Source: SIG672 sp045605765 (lineage in GTDB: Bacteria; Bacillota; Clostridia; Oscillospirales; CAG-272). From it: 57,663 bases of DNA. The position numbers and the translations under genes were made by a program. Below are positions 48,763 to 57,333 of the stretch, piece after piece. Below the pieces are notes generated by a model that saw only the letters and a list, made by a program, of their open reading frames with translations, did not search any database and was not told where the DNA came from. The stretch is from positions 1-57,663 of the forward strand of contig JAZUQQ010000048.1 of assembly GCA_045605765.1 (NCBI GenBank). Reading direction: 5' to 3'. Each line of letters opens with the position of its first letter. Position 1 is the first letter of the stretch.

Positions 48763-49740
48763 TTATTTTTCGAACGAGCTTTTGTCAGGATACATTTTCT
48801 CAAACGAAGCGTTTATAGATTCCTTTGCCGTGTCAAAATCTTCCTCGGGAGTGTTGTCGCTCAGGCAGAAATACTTGTATTTGCCCGATTCGACCGCCGT
48901 TTTTACCTCGTCAACAAGGCGGGAGTCAATCACCGCCGAGTGCTTGGTTATATTCTGCGGATAGAAGTTACCCGTGATTATCTGATAGCCTCTGAACGCC
49001 TGCGGAGAGTTGTTAAGACGGTGTCTGAAACGCGACTTTGACGTGCGGATCATCGCGTTCTCGTGGTTTTTCCAGAGCGTTTCAAAGGTGCTTTTCAGAA
49101 AAGCCTTGGCGTGATGCATAGGTCTTATATACTTGTTTCTCGCAAGAAGTTGGATAAGATTGTATGCCCCAAACTTGAAATTCACGTATTTGAAGATGTT
49201 TTTTATTATCGTTTTCGTCGAAATATAACGCGAATATATTGAATAGTCGTTGAAAAGATGGTAGCAGTAGAGCACCTGTTGGTGCGGAATTGCAGGAACG
49301 AAATACGCTTCGTCGACAGGGAGTCCGTTTACGAAAAAGTCACTTGGCTCGCAGGGCTGCATTAAATACATATCGTCGTTGAAATAGACGAATTGCTCCG
49401 AGAGCCCATTTATTCTGTGCATATGAATCTCAATCGCAGTCGAGTTGAACACGGGCAGATATTCTTCGGGAATAAAATCACTGTGATTTACAATATTCAG
49501 CTTCGGATTTGAAGTGTTGAGCCACTGGGGAAGATGACCGTATGTGACGAAATGGATCTTGTTTACCCACGGAGCGTTTTTTTCGATAGAGCGGAACCAA
49601 TATTTCAGCTGATCCCAGTCGCGAAAACGCTTGATGTGAGCGTCGCCGCCCTCGCCGAGATGCTTTGCCTTGTCTGTTTGCCAAATGGGATCGTTTCCGT
49701 CCACCCAAGTCACGACGAAATCTATTTTGTTTTCGGGCAT
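48763..49740 (-). CDS. Stealth-family sugar phosphotransferase 1
   Basis: The product is 325 aa from the ATG at 49740. Conserved Stealth regions are CR1 IDFVVTWVDGNDPIW, CR2 with RDWDQLKYWFRSIEKNAPWV, KIHFVTYGHLPQWL and FVYFNDDMYL, CR3 around IPHQQ...FNDYSIY, and CR4 around NSPQAFRGYQ. Stealth enzymes move sugar-1-phosphates from nucleotide sugars and build phosphodiester-linked capsular glycans. It follows its paralogue by 19 bp. Confidence 0.9.
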   Translation of the reverse strand: MPENKIDFVVTWVDGNDPIWQTDKAKHLGEGGDAHIKRFRDWDQLKYWFRSIEKNAPWVNKIHFVTYGHLPQWLNTSNPKLNIVNHSDFIPEEYLPVFNSTAIEIHMHRINGLSEQFVYFNDDMYLMQPCEPSDFFVNGLPVDEAYFVPAIPHQQVLYCYHLFNDYSIYSRYISTKTIIKNIFKYVNFKFGAYNLIQLLARNKYIRPMHHAKAFLKSTFETLWKNHENAMIRTSKSRFRHRLNNSPQAFRGYQIITGNFYPQNITKHSAVIDSRLVDEVKTAVESGKYKYFCLSDNTPEEDFDTAKESINASFEKMYPDKSSFEK

Positions 49741-49759
49741 TTTTCTCTCTCCCTTTCGT

Positions 49760-50743
49760 TTATTTCTCAAATGAGCTCTTTTGAGGGAATATCTTGTCAA
49801 AAGAAGCGTTTATTACACTCTTTGCGGCTTCAAACTGTTCTGCGGGGGTGTTGTCGCTCAGGCAGAGATATTTGAATTTTCCCGACTCGATGGAGCGCTT
49901 TGCAAGCTCAACGTCGCAGGTGTCGATAACTCTGGCGAATTTTCTCTTGTGCTTCGGATAGAACTTTCCCGTGATTATCTGATATCCTCTGAAAACCTGA
50001 GGCGAGTTATTAAGCTCTTTTCTGAAACGCGATCTCGCGGTGCGGAGCATATATCTTTCGTGATCTCTCCAAATCGTCTCAAATGAGCTTTTCAGGAAGC
50101 TTTTAGCGTGATGCAATGGTCTTATATACTTGTTTCTTGCAAGGATCTGGATGAAATTGTTCCATCCGAACTTGAAATTTATATATTTAAAAGCGTTTTT
50201 GAGCAGAGTCTTTGCCGAAAGGTAGTCGGTATATACCGAATAGTCGTTAAAGAGATGGTGGCAGTAATAATCGTCCTCGTGAGGGATCGCGGGAACGAAG
50301 AACGCCTCGTCTACCGGAAGTCCGTTTACGAAAAAGTCGGTATCCTTGCAGGGCTTCATTATATAGGTGTCGTCGTTGAAATAGACGAAATGCTCAGCAA
50401 GCCCCTTTATTCTGTGAAGATGCACCTCGATTGCCGTTGAGTTAAAGACCGGCAGGAACTCTTCGGGGATAAAATCGCTGTGATTTACGATGTTCAGCTT
50501 CGGATTTGACGTGTCGAGCCATTCGGGAAGATGACCGTAGGTCACGAAATGTATCTTGTTCACCCATGGAGCATTCTGCTCGATCGAGCGGAAAAAGTAT
50601 TTGAGCTGATCCCAATCGCGGTAGCGCGATGCGCTTGCATCACTGCCCTCGGCAGAGTATTTTGCCTTGTCTGCCTGCCAGACGGGATCGTTTCCGTCTA
50701 CCCATGTCACGACGAAATCTATTTTGTAGTCGTTGTTTTTCAT
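49760..50743 (-). CDS. Stealth-family sugar phosphotransferase 2
   Basis: The 327-aa product is co-linear with the next gene: IDFVVTWVDGNDPVW, RDWDQLKYFFRSIEQNAPWV, KIHFVTYGHLPEWL, FVYFNDDTYI, and NSPQVFRGYQIITGKFYP. The two are clearly a tandem duplication with high identity over most of their length. Two such enzymes suggest a repeat unit with two phosphodiester bonds, or gene-dosage redundancy. Confidence 0.9.
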   Translation of the reverse strand: MKNNDYKIDFVVTWVDGNDPVWQADKAKYSAEGSDASASRYRDWDQLKYFFRSIEQNAPWVNKIHFVTYGHLPEWLDTSNPKLNIVNHSDFIPEEFLPVFNSTAIEVHLHRIKGLAEHFVYFNDDTYIMKPCKDTDFFVNGLPVDEAFFVPAIPHEDDYYCHHLFNDYSVYTDYLSAKTLLKNAFKYINFKFGWNNFIQILARNKYIRPLHHAKSFLKSSFETIWRDHERYMLRTARSRFRKELNNSPQVFRGYQIITGKFYPKHKRKFARVIDTCDVELAKRSIESGKFKYLCLSDNTPAEQFEAAKSVINASFDKIFPQKSSFEK

Positions 50744-50761
50744 AATTTTTACCTATTCCGA

Positions 50762-51757
50762 TTATCTTAGCGATTTCAGCTTTTCAAGCACTTTTAATGA
50801 GAAAAAGTAGGGAAAAGTGCCGAAAACAAGCGGTATTACGTTCGTTTTTATTGATTTTGTGAGAACCGAGTAGCTCTCCTTATTAAGATGCGGTATTATA
50901 TTTTTTCTGAAAACACCTGCATATTTCTTTTGAAGCGCCCTGTCCCCTTCGAGCCTGCGGAGAAGTATTACGTTGCAGACGATTATCGAGGCGTCGGTGT
51001 ATTTTTTCATCTTCTCGGCAATTCCCGCGCCTTCTAAAAGGTCGATGATTTTAAGGCAAACGTCGTGCGAGGTGATGTGCTTTTCGCTGAAAGACATCTG
51101 AGTTGCACTTCCTTCTCGGGTGAAATAGTAGTAGAGCTCTTTTGAAAAATAGCAAGCCTTTTTCGCTTTGAGAAGTGCCTCGACCGCAAATAGCAGGTCC
51201 TCTGCCGCGTATATATTCTCGTCAAGACGGACACCGCGTAGCAGCTCTGCCTTAAAAAGCTTGTTCCAGAGCGAGCCCGAGAATGCGCGTACTATTATCA
51301 TTTCGGCAATCGCCTGCTCGCGAGTCATCTCGATATGCTCGAGGTTCTCGTCCGAGGGAGGAGCGCAGTCCTTCTCGCTTTTCACTCTTCGCGCCTTGCA
51401 TATCGCAACGTCAGAGCCTGTGCGCGTGAGATGTGAGTACATTTCCTCGTACATCGTGGGAGCGACTGTGTCGTCACTGTCGACAAATCCGATAAGCTCA
51501 CCCGTAGCGACGTCAAGTCCCGCGTTTCTTGCCGAGGAAACTCCGCCGTTTTCCTTGTGGATAACCTTTATACGGGAGTCCTTTTCGGCGTAGGCGTCGC
51601 AGATCTCGCTCGAGGCGTCGGGGGAACCGTCGTCAACGAGGATTATTTCGAGATTTTCATAGGTCTGCGCGAGCAGACTGTCTATGCAGGCAGGGAGATA
51701 TTTCTCGACTCCGTAAACGGGTACGATTATTGATATAAGAGGCTTTAAGTTTTCCAT
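50762..51757 (-). CDS. Family 2 glycosyltransferase (third in the cluster)
   Basis: The 331-aa product has LISIIVPVYGVEKYLPACID, ILVDDGSPDASSE, IKVIHKENGGVSSARNAGLD and FVDSDDT. The N-terminal 100 residues are nearly the same as in the three paralogues, while the C-terminal half differs (e.g. ARRVKSEKDCAPPSDENLEH). AAGGAG precedes the ATG. Confidence 0.9.
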   Translation of the reverse strand: MENLKPLISIIVPVYGVEKYLPACIDSLLAQTYENLEIILVDDGSPDASSEICDAYAEKDSRIKVIHKENGGVSSARNAGLDVATGELIGFVDSDDTVAPTMYEEMYSHLTRTGSDVAICKARRVKSEKDCAPPSDENLEHIEMTREQAIAEMIIVRAFSGSLWNKLFKAELLRGVRLDENIYAAEDLLFAVEALLKAKKACYFSKELYYYFTREGSATQMSFSEKHITSHDVCLKIIDLLEGAGIAEKMKKYTDASIIVCNVILLRRLEGDRALQKKYAGVFRKNIIPHLNKESYSVLTKSIKTNVIPLVFGTFPYFFSLKVLEKLKSLR

Positions 51758-51766
51758 AAAAACTCC

Positions 51767-52759
51767 TTATTTGGCGTTTTTTATTTTTGCGATCTTGAAA
51801 AACAGCTTGAAAATCGAGAAGCTGAAAGAGAGCAGTATCGCCTGAATCTGCCTTGAACGGTGGAGTACGGCAAGGCTCCTAAGTGAAATGTGCCGTCTTA
51901 TGTTTTTCTTTATTATCGGTATGTATATTTTTGTCTCGTTTTTCTGAGGAATGAGCTCGTATGCCTGATATACACAGCAGAGAAGCATCGAGGCTTGAAG
52001 CGAGTTTTTCGTTTTTTCGCTTACACCGTACCTTTTGCCGAGCTCCACAACTTTAAGAGAGGCGTCGTAAGAGGACATATTCTTTGAATCAAACGAGGAG
52101 TTCATAGCGCTTCCTTGGCGCTGAAAATAATTGTAAAGACCTCTTCCGAAAAAGGCGACCCTTTTCGAGTTCAGTATTGCCTCGGCGACGAAGGGTACGT
52201 CCTCGGCGATAGAAATGGCGGTGTCAAAGCGAACGCCGCTAAGTATCTGCGCGCGGTAAAGCTTGCATACCGGGTGCGCGCCGAAATGCTTTCTGTGCAT
52301 CATACAGCATAGTGCTTCCTCGGGAGAAAAAAGGAGAGGTTTTTCCTTAGATAAGTTATCCGAAAAGCCTGCGTTTGGCGTATAGCATCTGTTAAACGAG
52401 CAGGAAACGAGATCTGCGCCCGTAGCTATCAGCTTATCGTAAAGCTCCTCGTACATTTTCGGGTGAGCCGTGTCATCGCTGTCAACAAAGCCTATGAGGT
52501 CGCCCGAGGCGACGTCAAGTCCCGCGTTACGCGCGGAGGAAACTCCGCCGTTCTCCTTGTGGATAACCCTTATGCGAGAGTCTTTTTCGGCGTATTGGTC
52601 GCAAATTTTCCCACAGTTATCGGGAGAGCCGTCGTCAACGAGGATTATTTCAAGATTTTCGTAGGTCTGTGCGAGGATACTGTCAAGGCAAGCGGCAATA
52701 TAGCCTTCGACCTTGTAAACGGGAATTATTACCGAGATGAGAGGTCGCGCGTTGTCCAT
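51767..52759 (-). CDS. Family 2 glycosyltransferase (second in the cluster)
   Basis: The 330-aa product has LISVIIPVYKVEGYIAACLD, ILVDDGSPDNCGK and FVDSDDT. The middle and C-terminal parts are closest to the gene at 52794 (both have an IxVAED/IxIAED segment, LYNYxQRxxS and AYELIPQK), so these two are the most recent pair in their acceptor half. AAGGAG precedes the ATG. Confidence 0.9.
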   Translation of the reverse strand: MDNARPLISVIIPVYKVEGYIAACLDSILAQTYENLEIILVDDGSPDNCGKICDQYAEKDSRIRVIHKENGGVSSARNAGLDVASGDLIGFVDSDDTAHPKMYEELYDKLIATGADLVSCSFNRCYTPNAGFSDNLSKEKPLLFSPEEALCCMMHRKHFGAHPVCKLYRAQILSGVRFDTAISIAEDVPFVAEAILNSKRVAFFGRGLYNYFQRQGSAMNSSFDSKNMSSYDASLKVVELGKRYGVSEKTKNSLQASMLLCCVYQAYELIPQKNETKIYIPIIKKNIRRHISLRSLAVLHRSRQIQAILLSFSFSIFKLFFKIAKIKNAK

Positions 52760-52793
52760 ATTTAAACTCCTTCGTAATGAAAAATAAGTCGTG

Positions 52794-53783
52794 TCAAGAT
52801 CTTTTTGTCTTGGCGAGGCTGAAAAATAGTTTGAAAAGAGTGTAGCTTATCGCAAGCAGTGCTGCCTGAATACGCCTTGACCGCGGCAAAACCGCAAGGC
52901 TTCCCTTGGAAATATGCTTTCTTATGTTTTTCTTTACGGTTTTGATATATTTTTTCGATATCTTCTTTTGAGGTATAAGCTCGTACGCCGTATATATGCA
53001 GAGCATAATGGCGGTTCCTTGAAGGTGATCCTTCGCCTTCCTGGAAAGAGATCTTACGTCTCCGAGTGCGATCATCTTCATAGCCGCGTCGTGCGATGTC
53101 ATGTTTTTATCGCCAAAGGCGGTATGCATAATGCTTTCACTGCGCTGAACGTAGTTGTAAAGCGGTCTTGTGAAGAATACCAGCTTTTTCGAGTTCAGAA
53201 TGGCTTCGGTCAGAAATAGCATATCCTCGGCGACCGAGATCGAACTGTCAAAGCGGACGGCTTCAAGAATCTCCGCGCGATAAAGCTTTGCCCATATCTG
53301 AACTCCGAACTTCTTTCGCAGAGTCAGCGCGCAAATAGCTTCTTCACAGGAAAACTCGTATATTTTTTCGTTTTCAAACTCGTCGGGTACTTTGTCACTC
53401 GGCGAGTAGCATCTCACGTATGAAGCGCTTGAAATGTCGGCGTCTGTCTCGGAGAGCTTTTTGTAAAGCTCCTCAAACATTTTCGGGTGCACCGTGTCGT
53501 CACTGTCGATAAAGCTTATAAACTCGCCTGTGGCACTGTCAAGACCTGTGTTTCGAGCTGAGGAAACTCCGCCGTTTTCCTTGTGGATAACCTTGATGCG
53601 AGAGTCCTTTTCGGCGTAGGTATCGCAGATATTACCCGAGGAGTCGGGAGAACCGTCGTCAACGAGGATTATTTCAAGATTTTCATAGGTCTGTGCAAGG
53701 ATACTGTTTATACAGGCGTTAAGATAGATCTCTGCGTTGTAAACAGGCACAATGACCGATATAAGAGGTCTGTTTTTTTTCAT
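52794..53783 (-). CDS. Family 2 glycosyltransferase (first in the cluster)
   Basis: The 329-aa product has LISVIVPVYNAEIYLNACIN, ILVDDGSPDSSGN, FIDSDDT, and the shared C-terminal signature SVAEDMLFLTEAILNSKKLVF. GGAGGGAG precedes the ATG. It has its own promoter and leads the six-gene unit. No flippase, polymerase or ABC exporter is present in the window, so export must be encoded elsewhere. Confidence 0.9.
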   Translation of the reverse strand: MKKNRPLISVIVPVYNAEIYLNACINSILAQTYENLEIILVDDGSPDSSGNICDTYAEKDSRIKVIHKENGGVSSARNTGLDSATGEFISFIDSDDTVHPKMFEELYKKLSETDADISSASYVRCYSPSDKVPDEFENEKIYEFSCEEAICALTLRKKFGVQIWAKLYRAEILEAVRFDSSISVAEDMLFLTEAILNSKKLVFFTRPLYNYVQRSESIMHTAFGDKNMTSHDAAMKMIALGDVRSLSRKAKDHLQGTAIMLCIYTAYELIPQKKISKKYIKTVKKNIRKHISKGSLAVLPRSRRIQAALLAISYTLFKLFFSLAKTKRS

Positions 53784-53821
53784 AGCTCCCTCCGAAGATC
53801 ATTCATACTTAGTCAGTATAA

Positions 53822-53850
53822 ATTATAACATAATTATTTATCAAATTCAA
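53822..53850 (-). promoter_or_regulatory. Promoter of the glycan cluster
   Basis: On the minus strand TTGAAT (53850-53845) and TATAAT (53827-53822) are 17 bp apart, about 40 bp before the first glycosyltransferase. Confidence 0.7.
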
Positions 53851-54021
53851 TAGTTTTGAAATTTTTGTAAAATAACTTGGCGGTATTGTTCTGGAAGACA
53901 TCTATTTTCATATTAAAAAATACCATTTGCTACTGTCACTATCTTTCTTTTTTACTATACTGATGCTTGGAAGGATAATGTGAAGAGAACTCCTTCCAAA
54001 AACGAAAAGAAAGGAGATATT

Positions 54022-54939
54022 ATGGAAATCATTATAGCGCACGCGGTGAATAATCTCTGCTACAAAGCAGATAAAAAGATGACTCCGCAAGGAATAGTCC
54101 TTCACTCGACGGGCGCAAACAATCCAAATCTTAAAAGATATGTTGACGCACCCGACGAAGTGGGCGTAAACTCGCGCGGAAATCACTGGAATAATCCGAC
54201 TCCGAGCGGGAAGAAGGTCTGCGTTCACGCATTTGTCGGCTACGACAGGGAGAAAAAGGTACGGGTTGCCGAGATCCTGCCACTTGATATCTGCGCTTGG
54301 GGTGTCGGAAGCGGAAGCAAAGGAAGCTACAACTTCGATCCTTCGTATATCCAGATCGAGATGTGTGAGGACACCCTCGAAAACGAGGCTTATTACAGAG
54401 ATGTCTTTGCTATGGCGGCAGAGTATTGCGCGCATCTCTGCCGAGAATATTCACTTGATGTCGAGAATATAGTGGGTCATAACGAGGCGCACGAGCGCGG
54501 TTACGGCTCAAACCACAGCGATCCTGAGCATTGGATGAGGCGATTCGGGGAGAATATGGATGTTTTCCGTGCAAAAGTAAGCGAGATCCTCGAAGGTGAA
54601 AAAGGGCAGTACGGAGTCGTCGTCGGCGCGTTTGATAGCGAGGAAAGCGCGCAGGAGACTCTCAAAAAAGCAAAGGAAAAGGGCTTTATGGATGCGTTTA
54701 TCGCCTTTATTTTGCGAAATATACCCGAAAATGCGCACGAAACTATCCAAAAAGAGATAAAAGTAGGCGACCGCGTGAGGGTCAAAATGGGAGCAAAGAC
54801 TTATACGGGCGTAGGACTTGCGTCCTTCGTCTATAAAAGGGAGCACTTAGTGTCCCATATAAATGGCGATCGCGTAGTAATAACCTATAACGGTACGGTG
54901 GTGGCGGCAATGAAAGCCGAAGATTTGGAGATTGTTTGA
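54022..54939 (+). CDS. N-acetylmuramoyl-L-alanine amidase with SPOR domain
   Basis: The product is 305 aa from the ATG at 54022 (GAAAGGAG upstream). Amidase_2/PGRP fold in residues 1-180: zinc-site His in GIVLHSTGANNP, VHAFVGYD, and VGHNEAHERG with SDPEHWM. A SPOR-like repeat follows (GQYGVVVGAFDSEESAQETL), then an SH3-like end (IKVGDRVRVKMGAKTYTG). No signal peptide is seen, as in phage-type endolysins, but no other phage genes are nearby. It would cleave the peptide from MurNAc in peptidoglycan. Confidence 0.88.
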   Translation: MEIIIAHAVNNLCYKADKKMTPQGIVLHSTGANNPNLKRYVDAPDEVGVNSRGNHWNNPTPSGKKVCVHAFVGYDREKKVRVAEILPLDICAWGVGSGSKGSYNFDPSYIQIEMCEDTLENEAYYRDVFAMAAEYCAHLCREYSLDVENIVGHNEAHERGYGSNHSDPEHWMRRFGENMDVFRAKVSEILEGEKGQYGVVVGAFDSEESAQETLKKAKEKGFMDAFIAFILRNIPENAHETIQKEIKVGDRVRVKMGAKTYTGVGLASFVYKREHLVSHINGDRVVITYNGTVVAAMKAEDLEIV

Positions 54940-54949
54940 ATTTAATAGA

Positions 54950-54984
54950 AAAACCGATGCAAAACTTGTGCATCGGTTTTCTAT
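54950..54984. terminator. Bidirectional terminator between the amidase gene and proC
   Basis: AAAACCGATGCA pairs perfectly with TGCATCGGTTTT, loop AAACTTG. It lies between convergent genes. Confidence 0.88.
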
Positions 54985-54993
54985 TCGGATAAA

Positions 54994-55806
54994 TTACTGT
55001 TTTCCCAGAAGCTTAGTCTTTTCAAAGGACGCTATGACCGCATCGGTCACAGTTGCGCGAAATGCGCCCTCTTCAAGTGTGCGAACGCCCTCAATAGTGC
55101 TTCCGCCGGGACTGCAAACGGCGTCTTTGAGCTCTGCGGGGTGTTTGTCAGATCCTTCGAGCATCCTTGCCGAGCCGATAAGTGTCTGAACGGCGTAAGA
55201 AAGTGCTTTTTCTCTCGGCAGTCCACAGGCGACTGCTCCGTCTGCGAGAGCCTCGATAAACATAAACACGAACGCGGGACCGCATCCGGAAAGCGCACTT
55301 GCGGCGTCTATGAGAGACTCGGATAGTCTGTCTAGCTTGCCCGAACAAGACAGAACGTCAAGAAAGAGCTTTTCGTTTTCCTCGGTAACGTCGAGAGAAA
55401 TATCGTAGAGTATCATTCCCTCGCATACCGAGACGGGAAGGTTCGGCATAATGCGGATTATCGGGCAGTTTGTCCCTGTGAACTCCGCGATCTTTTCAAT
55501 TTTAACTCCTGCCGCCATAGAAACGATGGTCGGTTTTTGTTGTCTGCGTTTGAGAATCTCGGTGATCTCGCTGAGTGTTGATTCCATAAAATTAGGCTTC
55601 ACTCCAAGGAATATAAGGTCGCATTTTTCCGCGATCTCGACTGATCTTGATGCTTTTGCCTTTCCAAGAGTTTTGGCAGAAAGTTCTTCGACTTTTGAGG
55701 AAAACTTGTCTGCGATAAGTATATCGCATTCGATTTTCGCTTTGCTTGCGGCAACTATGAGTGCCCCGCCCATATTTCCTGCACCAATAAATCCTATGTT
55801 TTTCAT
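54994..55806 (-). CDS. proC: Pyrroline-5-carboxylate reductase
   Basis: The 270-aa enzyme performs the last step of proline synthesis. The Rossmann motif is IGFIGAGNMGGALI, followed by DLIFLGVKPNFMESTL, and the C-terminal signature ALSGCGPAFVFMFIEALADG with VCSPGGSTIEGVRTLEEGAFR. No normal Shine-Dalgarno lies between the leader hairpin and the ATG. proA is upstream on the same strand. Confidence 0.95.
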   Translation of the reverse strand: MKNIGFIGAGNMGGALIVAASKAKIECDILIADKFSSKVEELSAKTLGKAKASRSVEIAEKCDLIFLGVKPNFMESTLSEITEILKRRQQKPTIVSMAAGVKIEKIAEFTGTNCPIIRIMPNLPVSVCEGMILYDISLDVTEENEKLFLDVLSCSGKLDRLSESLIDAASALSGCGPAFVFMFIEALADGAVACGLPREKALSYAVQTLIGSARMLEGSDKHPAELKDAVCSPGGSTIEGVRTLEEGAFRATVTDAVIASFEKTKLLGKQ

Positions 55807-55815
55807 TTTTGTTTC

Positions 55816-55912
55816 GGAAAACTTTTAAGAAAAGTTTTCCACACCTTTCAAAAATTTTCCTGAAAATCCTTTTTGTAAAAAGGGTTTTCAGACTTTTCCA
55901 AAAACTTTACAT
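55816..55912 (-). repeat. Family C element, two units, with the proC ribosome site 5' of the hairpin
   Basis: Minus strand: distal unit with hairpin CTGAAAACCC.../...GGATTTTCAG (55860-55891); proximal unit TTTTTGAAAGGTGT, hairpin GGAAAAC.../...GTTTTCC (55816-55840), GAAACAAAA and the ATG at 55806. GAAAGG to ATG is 37 nt, or 12 nt without the hairpin. Confidence 0.88.
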
Positions 55913-55948
55913 AAATCAGTAAATATTTTTTACTAAAGTTTTTTGTCA

Positions 55949-55968
55949 GGGGCTAAGCGCGGAGCCCC
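55949..55968. other. Hairpin abutting the proA stop codon
   Basis: GGGGCT (55949-55954) pairs with AGCCCC (55963-55968). There is no clear T tract on the minus strand. It may mark the 3' end of the proA message. Confidence 0.45.
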
Positions 55969-57228
55969 TTAGCGCGTCTGTCCATTACCGTGAATAATAT
56001 ATTTATATGTGTTAAGCTCCGAGAGACCCATTGGGCCGCGCGCGTGAAGCTTCTGCGTTGAGATGCCGATCTCGCAACCGAGACCGAATTCTCCGCCATC
56101 GGTAAAGCGTGTCGAGGCGTTTACATAGACTGCCGCGCTATCAACTACCCTTGTAAAATACTCGGCAGCTTCGGAGCTTTCGGTGATTATTGCCTCTGAA
56201 TGTCCTGTCGAATGGAGAGCGATATGATCGCAGGCTTCCTTCACCCCTGAAACAGTTTTAACTGCAAGAGTGTAGTCGAGAAATTCGGTGTCGAAGTCGT
56301 TCTCGCTGGCGGGGGAGCCCGTAATTATCGCGGATGATAGCTTGTCAAGACGAAGCTCGACAGGGATCTTGCCCTCGTCACGTCTGTCGTCAACGAGACG
56401 CTTTTTAATAATAGGAAGGATATTTTCTGCGATCCTAGTATCAACGAGACAGACCTCTGCTGCGTTGCAGACCGACGGACGGCTCGTTTTTGCGTTTTCA
56501 ATGATGTTCACTGCCTTTTCCACATCGGCGTCGCCGTCAATGTAGATGTGGCAGATGCCCGTACCCGTTTGTATACAGGGAACCTTCGCATTTTCGGTAC
56601 ATGCGCGTATAAGCCCTGCGCCGCCGCGAGGAATGAGCAGGTCGATATAACCGACACCGTTCATAAGCTCGGACGCGCTTTCGCGGCTGGTGTCCTCGAC
56701 TATCTGTACTAGGTCTTCGGGAAGTCCTGCTTTCGCAATTCCTTCACGCAGAGCTTTTGTGATTGCACGCGCAGAAAGAGAAGCCTCTTTTCCGCCTCTG
56801 AGGATGCAGACGTTTCCCGATTTCAGGGTGAGTGCTGCCGCATCCGACGTAACGTTTGGACGACTTTCGTATATAATGGCAATAACTCCCATAGGAGCAG
56901 ACACCTTTTCGATAACGATGCCGTTCGGACGGCTGACGGTTGAGATCACCCTTCCGACAGGATCGGGAAGATCTATGACCTCGCGTATACCCTTTGCCAT
57001 ATCTTCAATGCGCTTTTCGCTGAGCGCGAGACGGTCGAGCATAACGTCGGAGATATTGCCCTTTGCCCGCTCAACGTCAGCGGTGCTTGCGATCAGTATC
57101 TCGTCTTTGTGAGAGATGAGCATATCTGCCATATTTGCGAGCGCGCGGTTTTTGTCCTCGGTCGAGAGCGATGCTAGAGACCCTTTGACCGCCTTTGCCC
57201 GCTGCATAATTTCAAGTGTAGTAATCAT
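55969..57228 (-). CDS. proA: Glutamate-5-semialdehyde dehydrogenase (gamma-glutamyl phosphate reductase)
   Basis: The product is 419 aa from the ATG at 57228; the open frame to 57312 only crosses the repeat. Motifs: PMGVIAIIYESRPNVTSDAA, LRGGKEA, the catalytic Cys in SVCNAAEVCLV, and the C-terminal GEFGLGCEIGISTQKLHARG. It reduces gamma-glutamyl phosphate. proB, usually next to proA, is not within the window. Confidence 0.96.
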   Translation of the reverse strand: MITTLEIMQRAKAVKGSLASLSTEDKNRALANMADMLISHKDEILIASTADVERAKGNISDVMLDRLALSEKRIEDMAKGIREVIDLPDPVGRVISTVSRPNGIVIEKVSAPMGVIAIIYESRPNVTSDAAALTLKSGNVCILRGGKEASLSARAITKALREGIAKAGLPEDLVQIVEDTSRESASELMNGVGYIDLLIPRGGAGLIRACTENAKVPCIQTGTGICHIYIDGDADVEKAVNIIENAKTSRPSVCNAAEVCLVDTRIAENILPIIKKRLVDDRRDEGKIPVELRLDKLSSAIITGSPASENDFDTEFLDYTLAVKTVSGVKEACDHIALHSTGHSEAIITESSEAAEYFTRVVDSAAVYVNASTRFTDGGEFGLGCEIGISTQKLHARGPMGLSELNTYKYIIHGNGQTR

Positions 57229-57237
57229 ATTTATTTG

Positions 57238-57316
57238 GAAAACTTTTTTGAACCTTCCTAAAAACTTTTTCTCAGAAACCCTTTTAAAAAAAGTGTTTCT
57301 AAATCTTCCCAAAAAC
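57238..57316 (-). repeat. Family C element in the proA leader, proximal unit damaged
   Basis: Distal unit: AAAGTTTTTGGGAAGATTT with hairpin AGAAACAC.../...GGGTTTCT. Proximal unit: GTTTTTAGGAAGGTTC directly joined to AAAAAAGTTTTCC, so the 5' arm is missing. AGGAAGG is 24 nt from the ATG and no full hairpin remains. Confidence 0.75.
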
Positions 57317-57333
57317 TTTAATTAAAACGAAAA

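Noticed and set aside
54022..54939. Prophage remnant
   Set aside because: The amidase is endolysin-like, but no other phage gene, integrase or attachment site is visible around it.
55835..55843. DnaA box in the proC leader
   Set aside because: TTTTCCACA here arises from the hairpin arm plus GGTGT of the repeat and is a single copy, so it is most likely coincidental.
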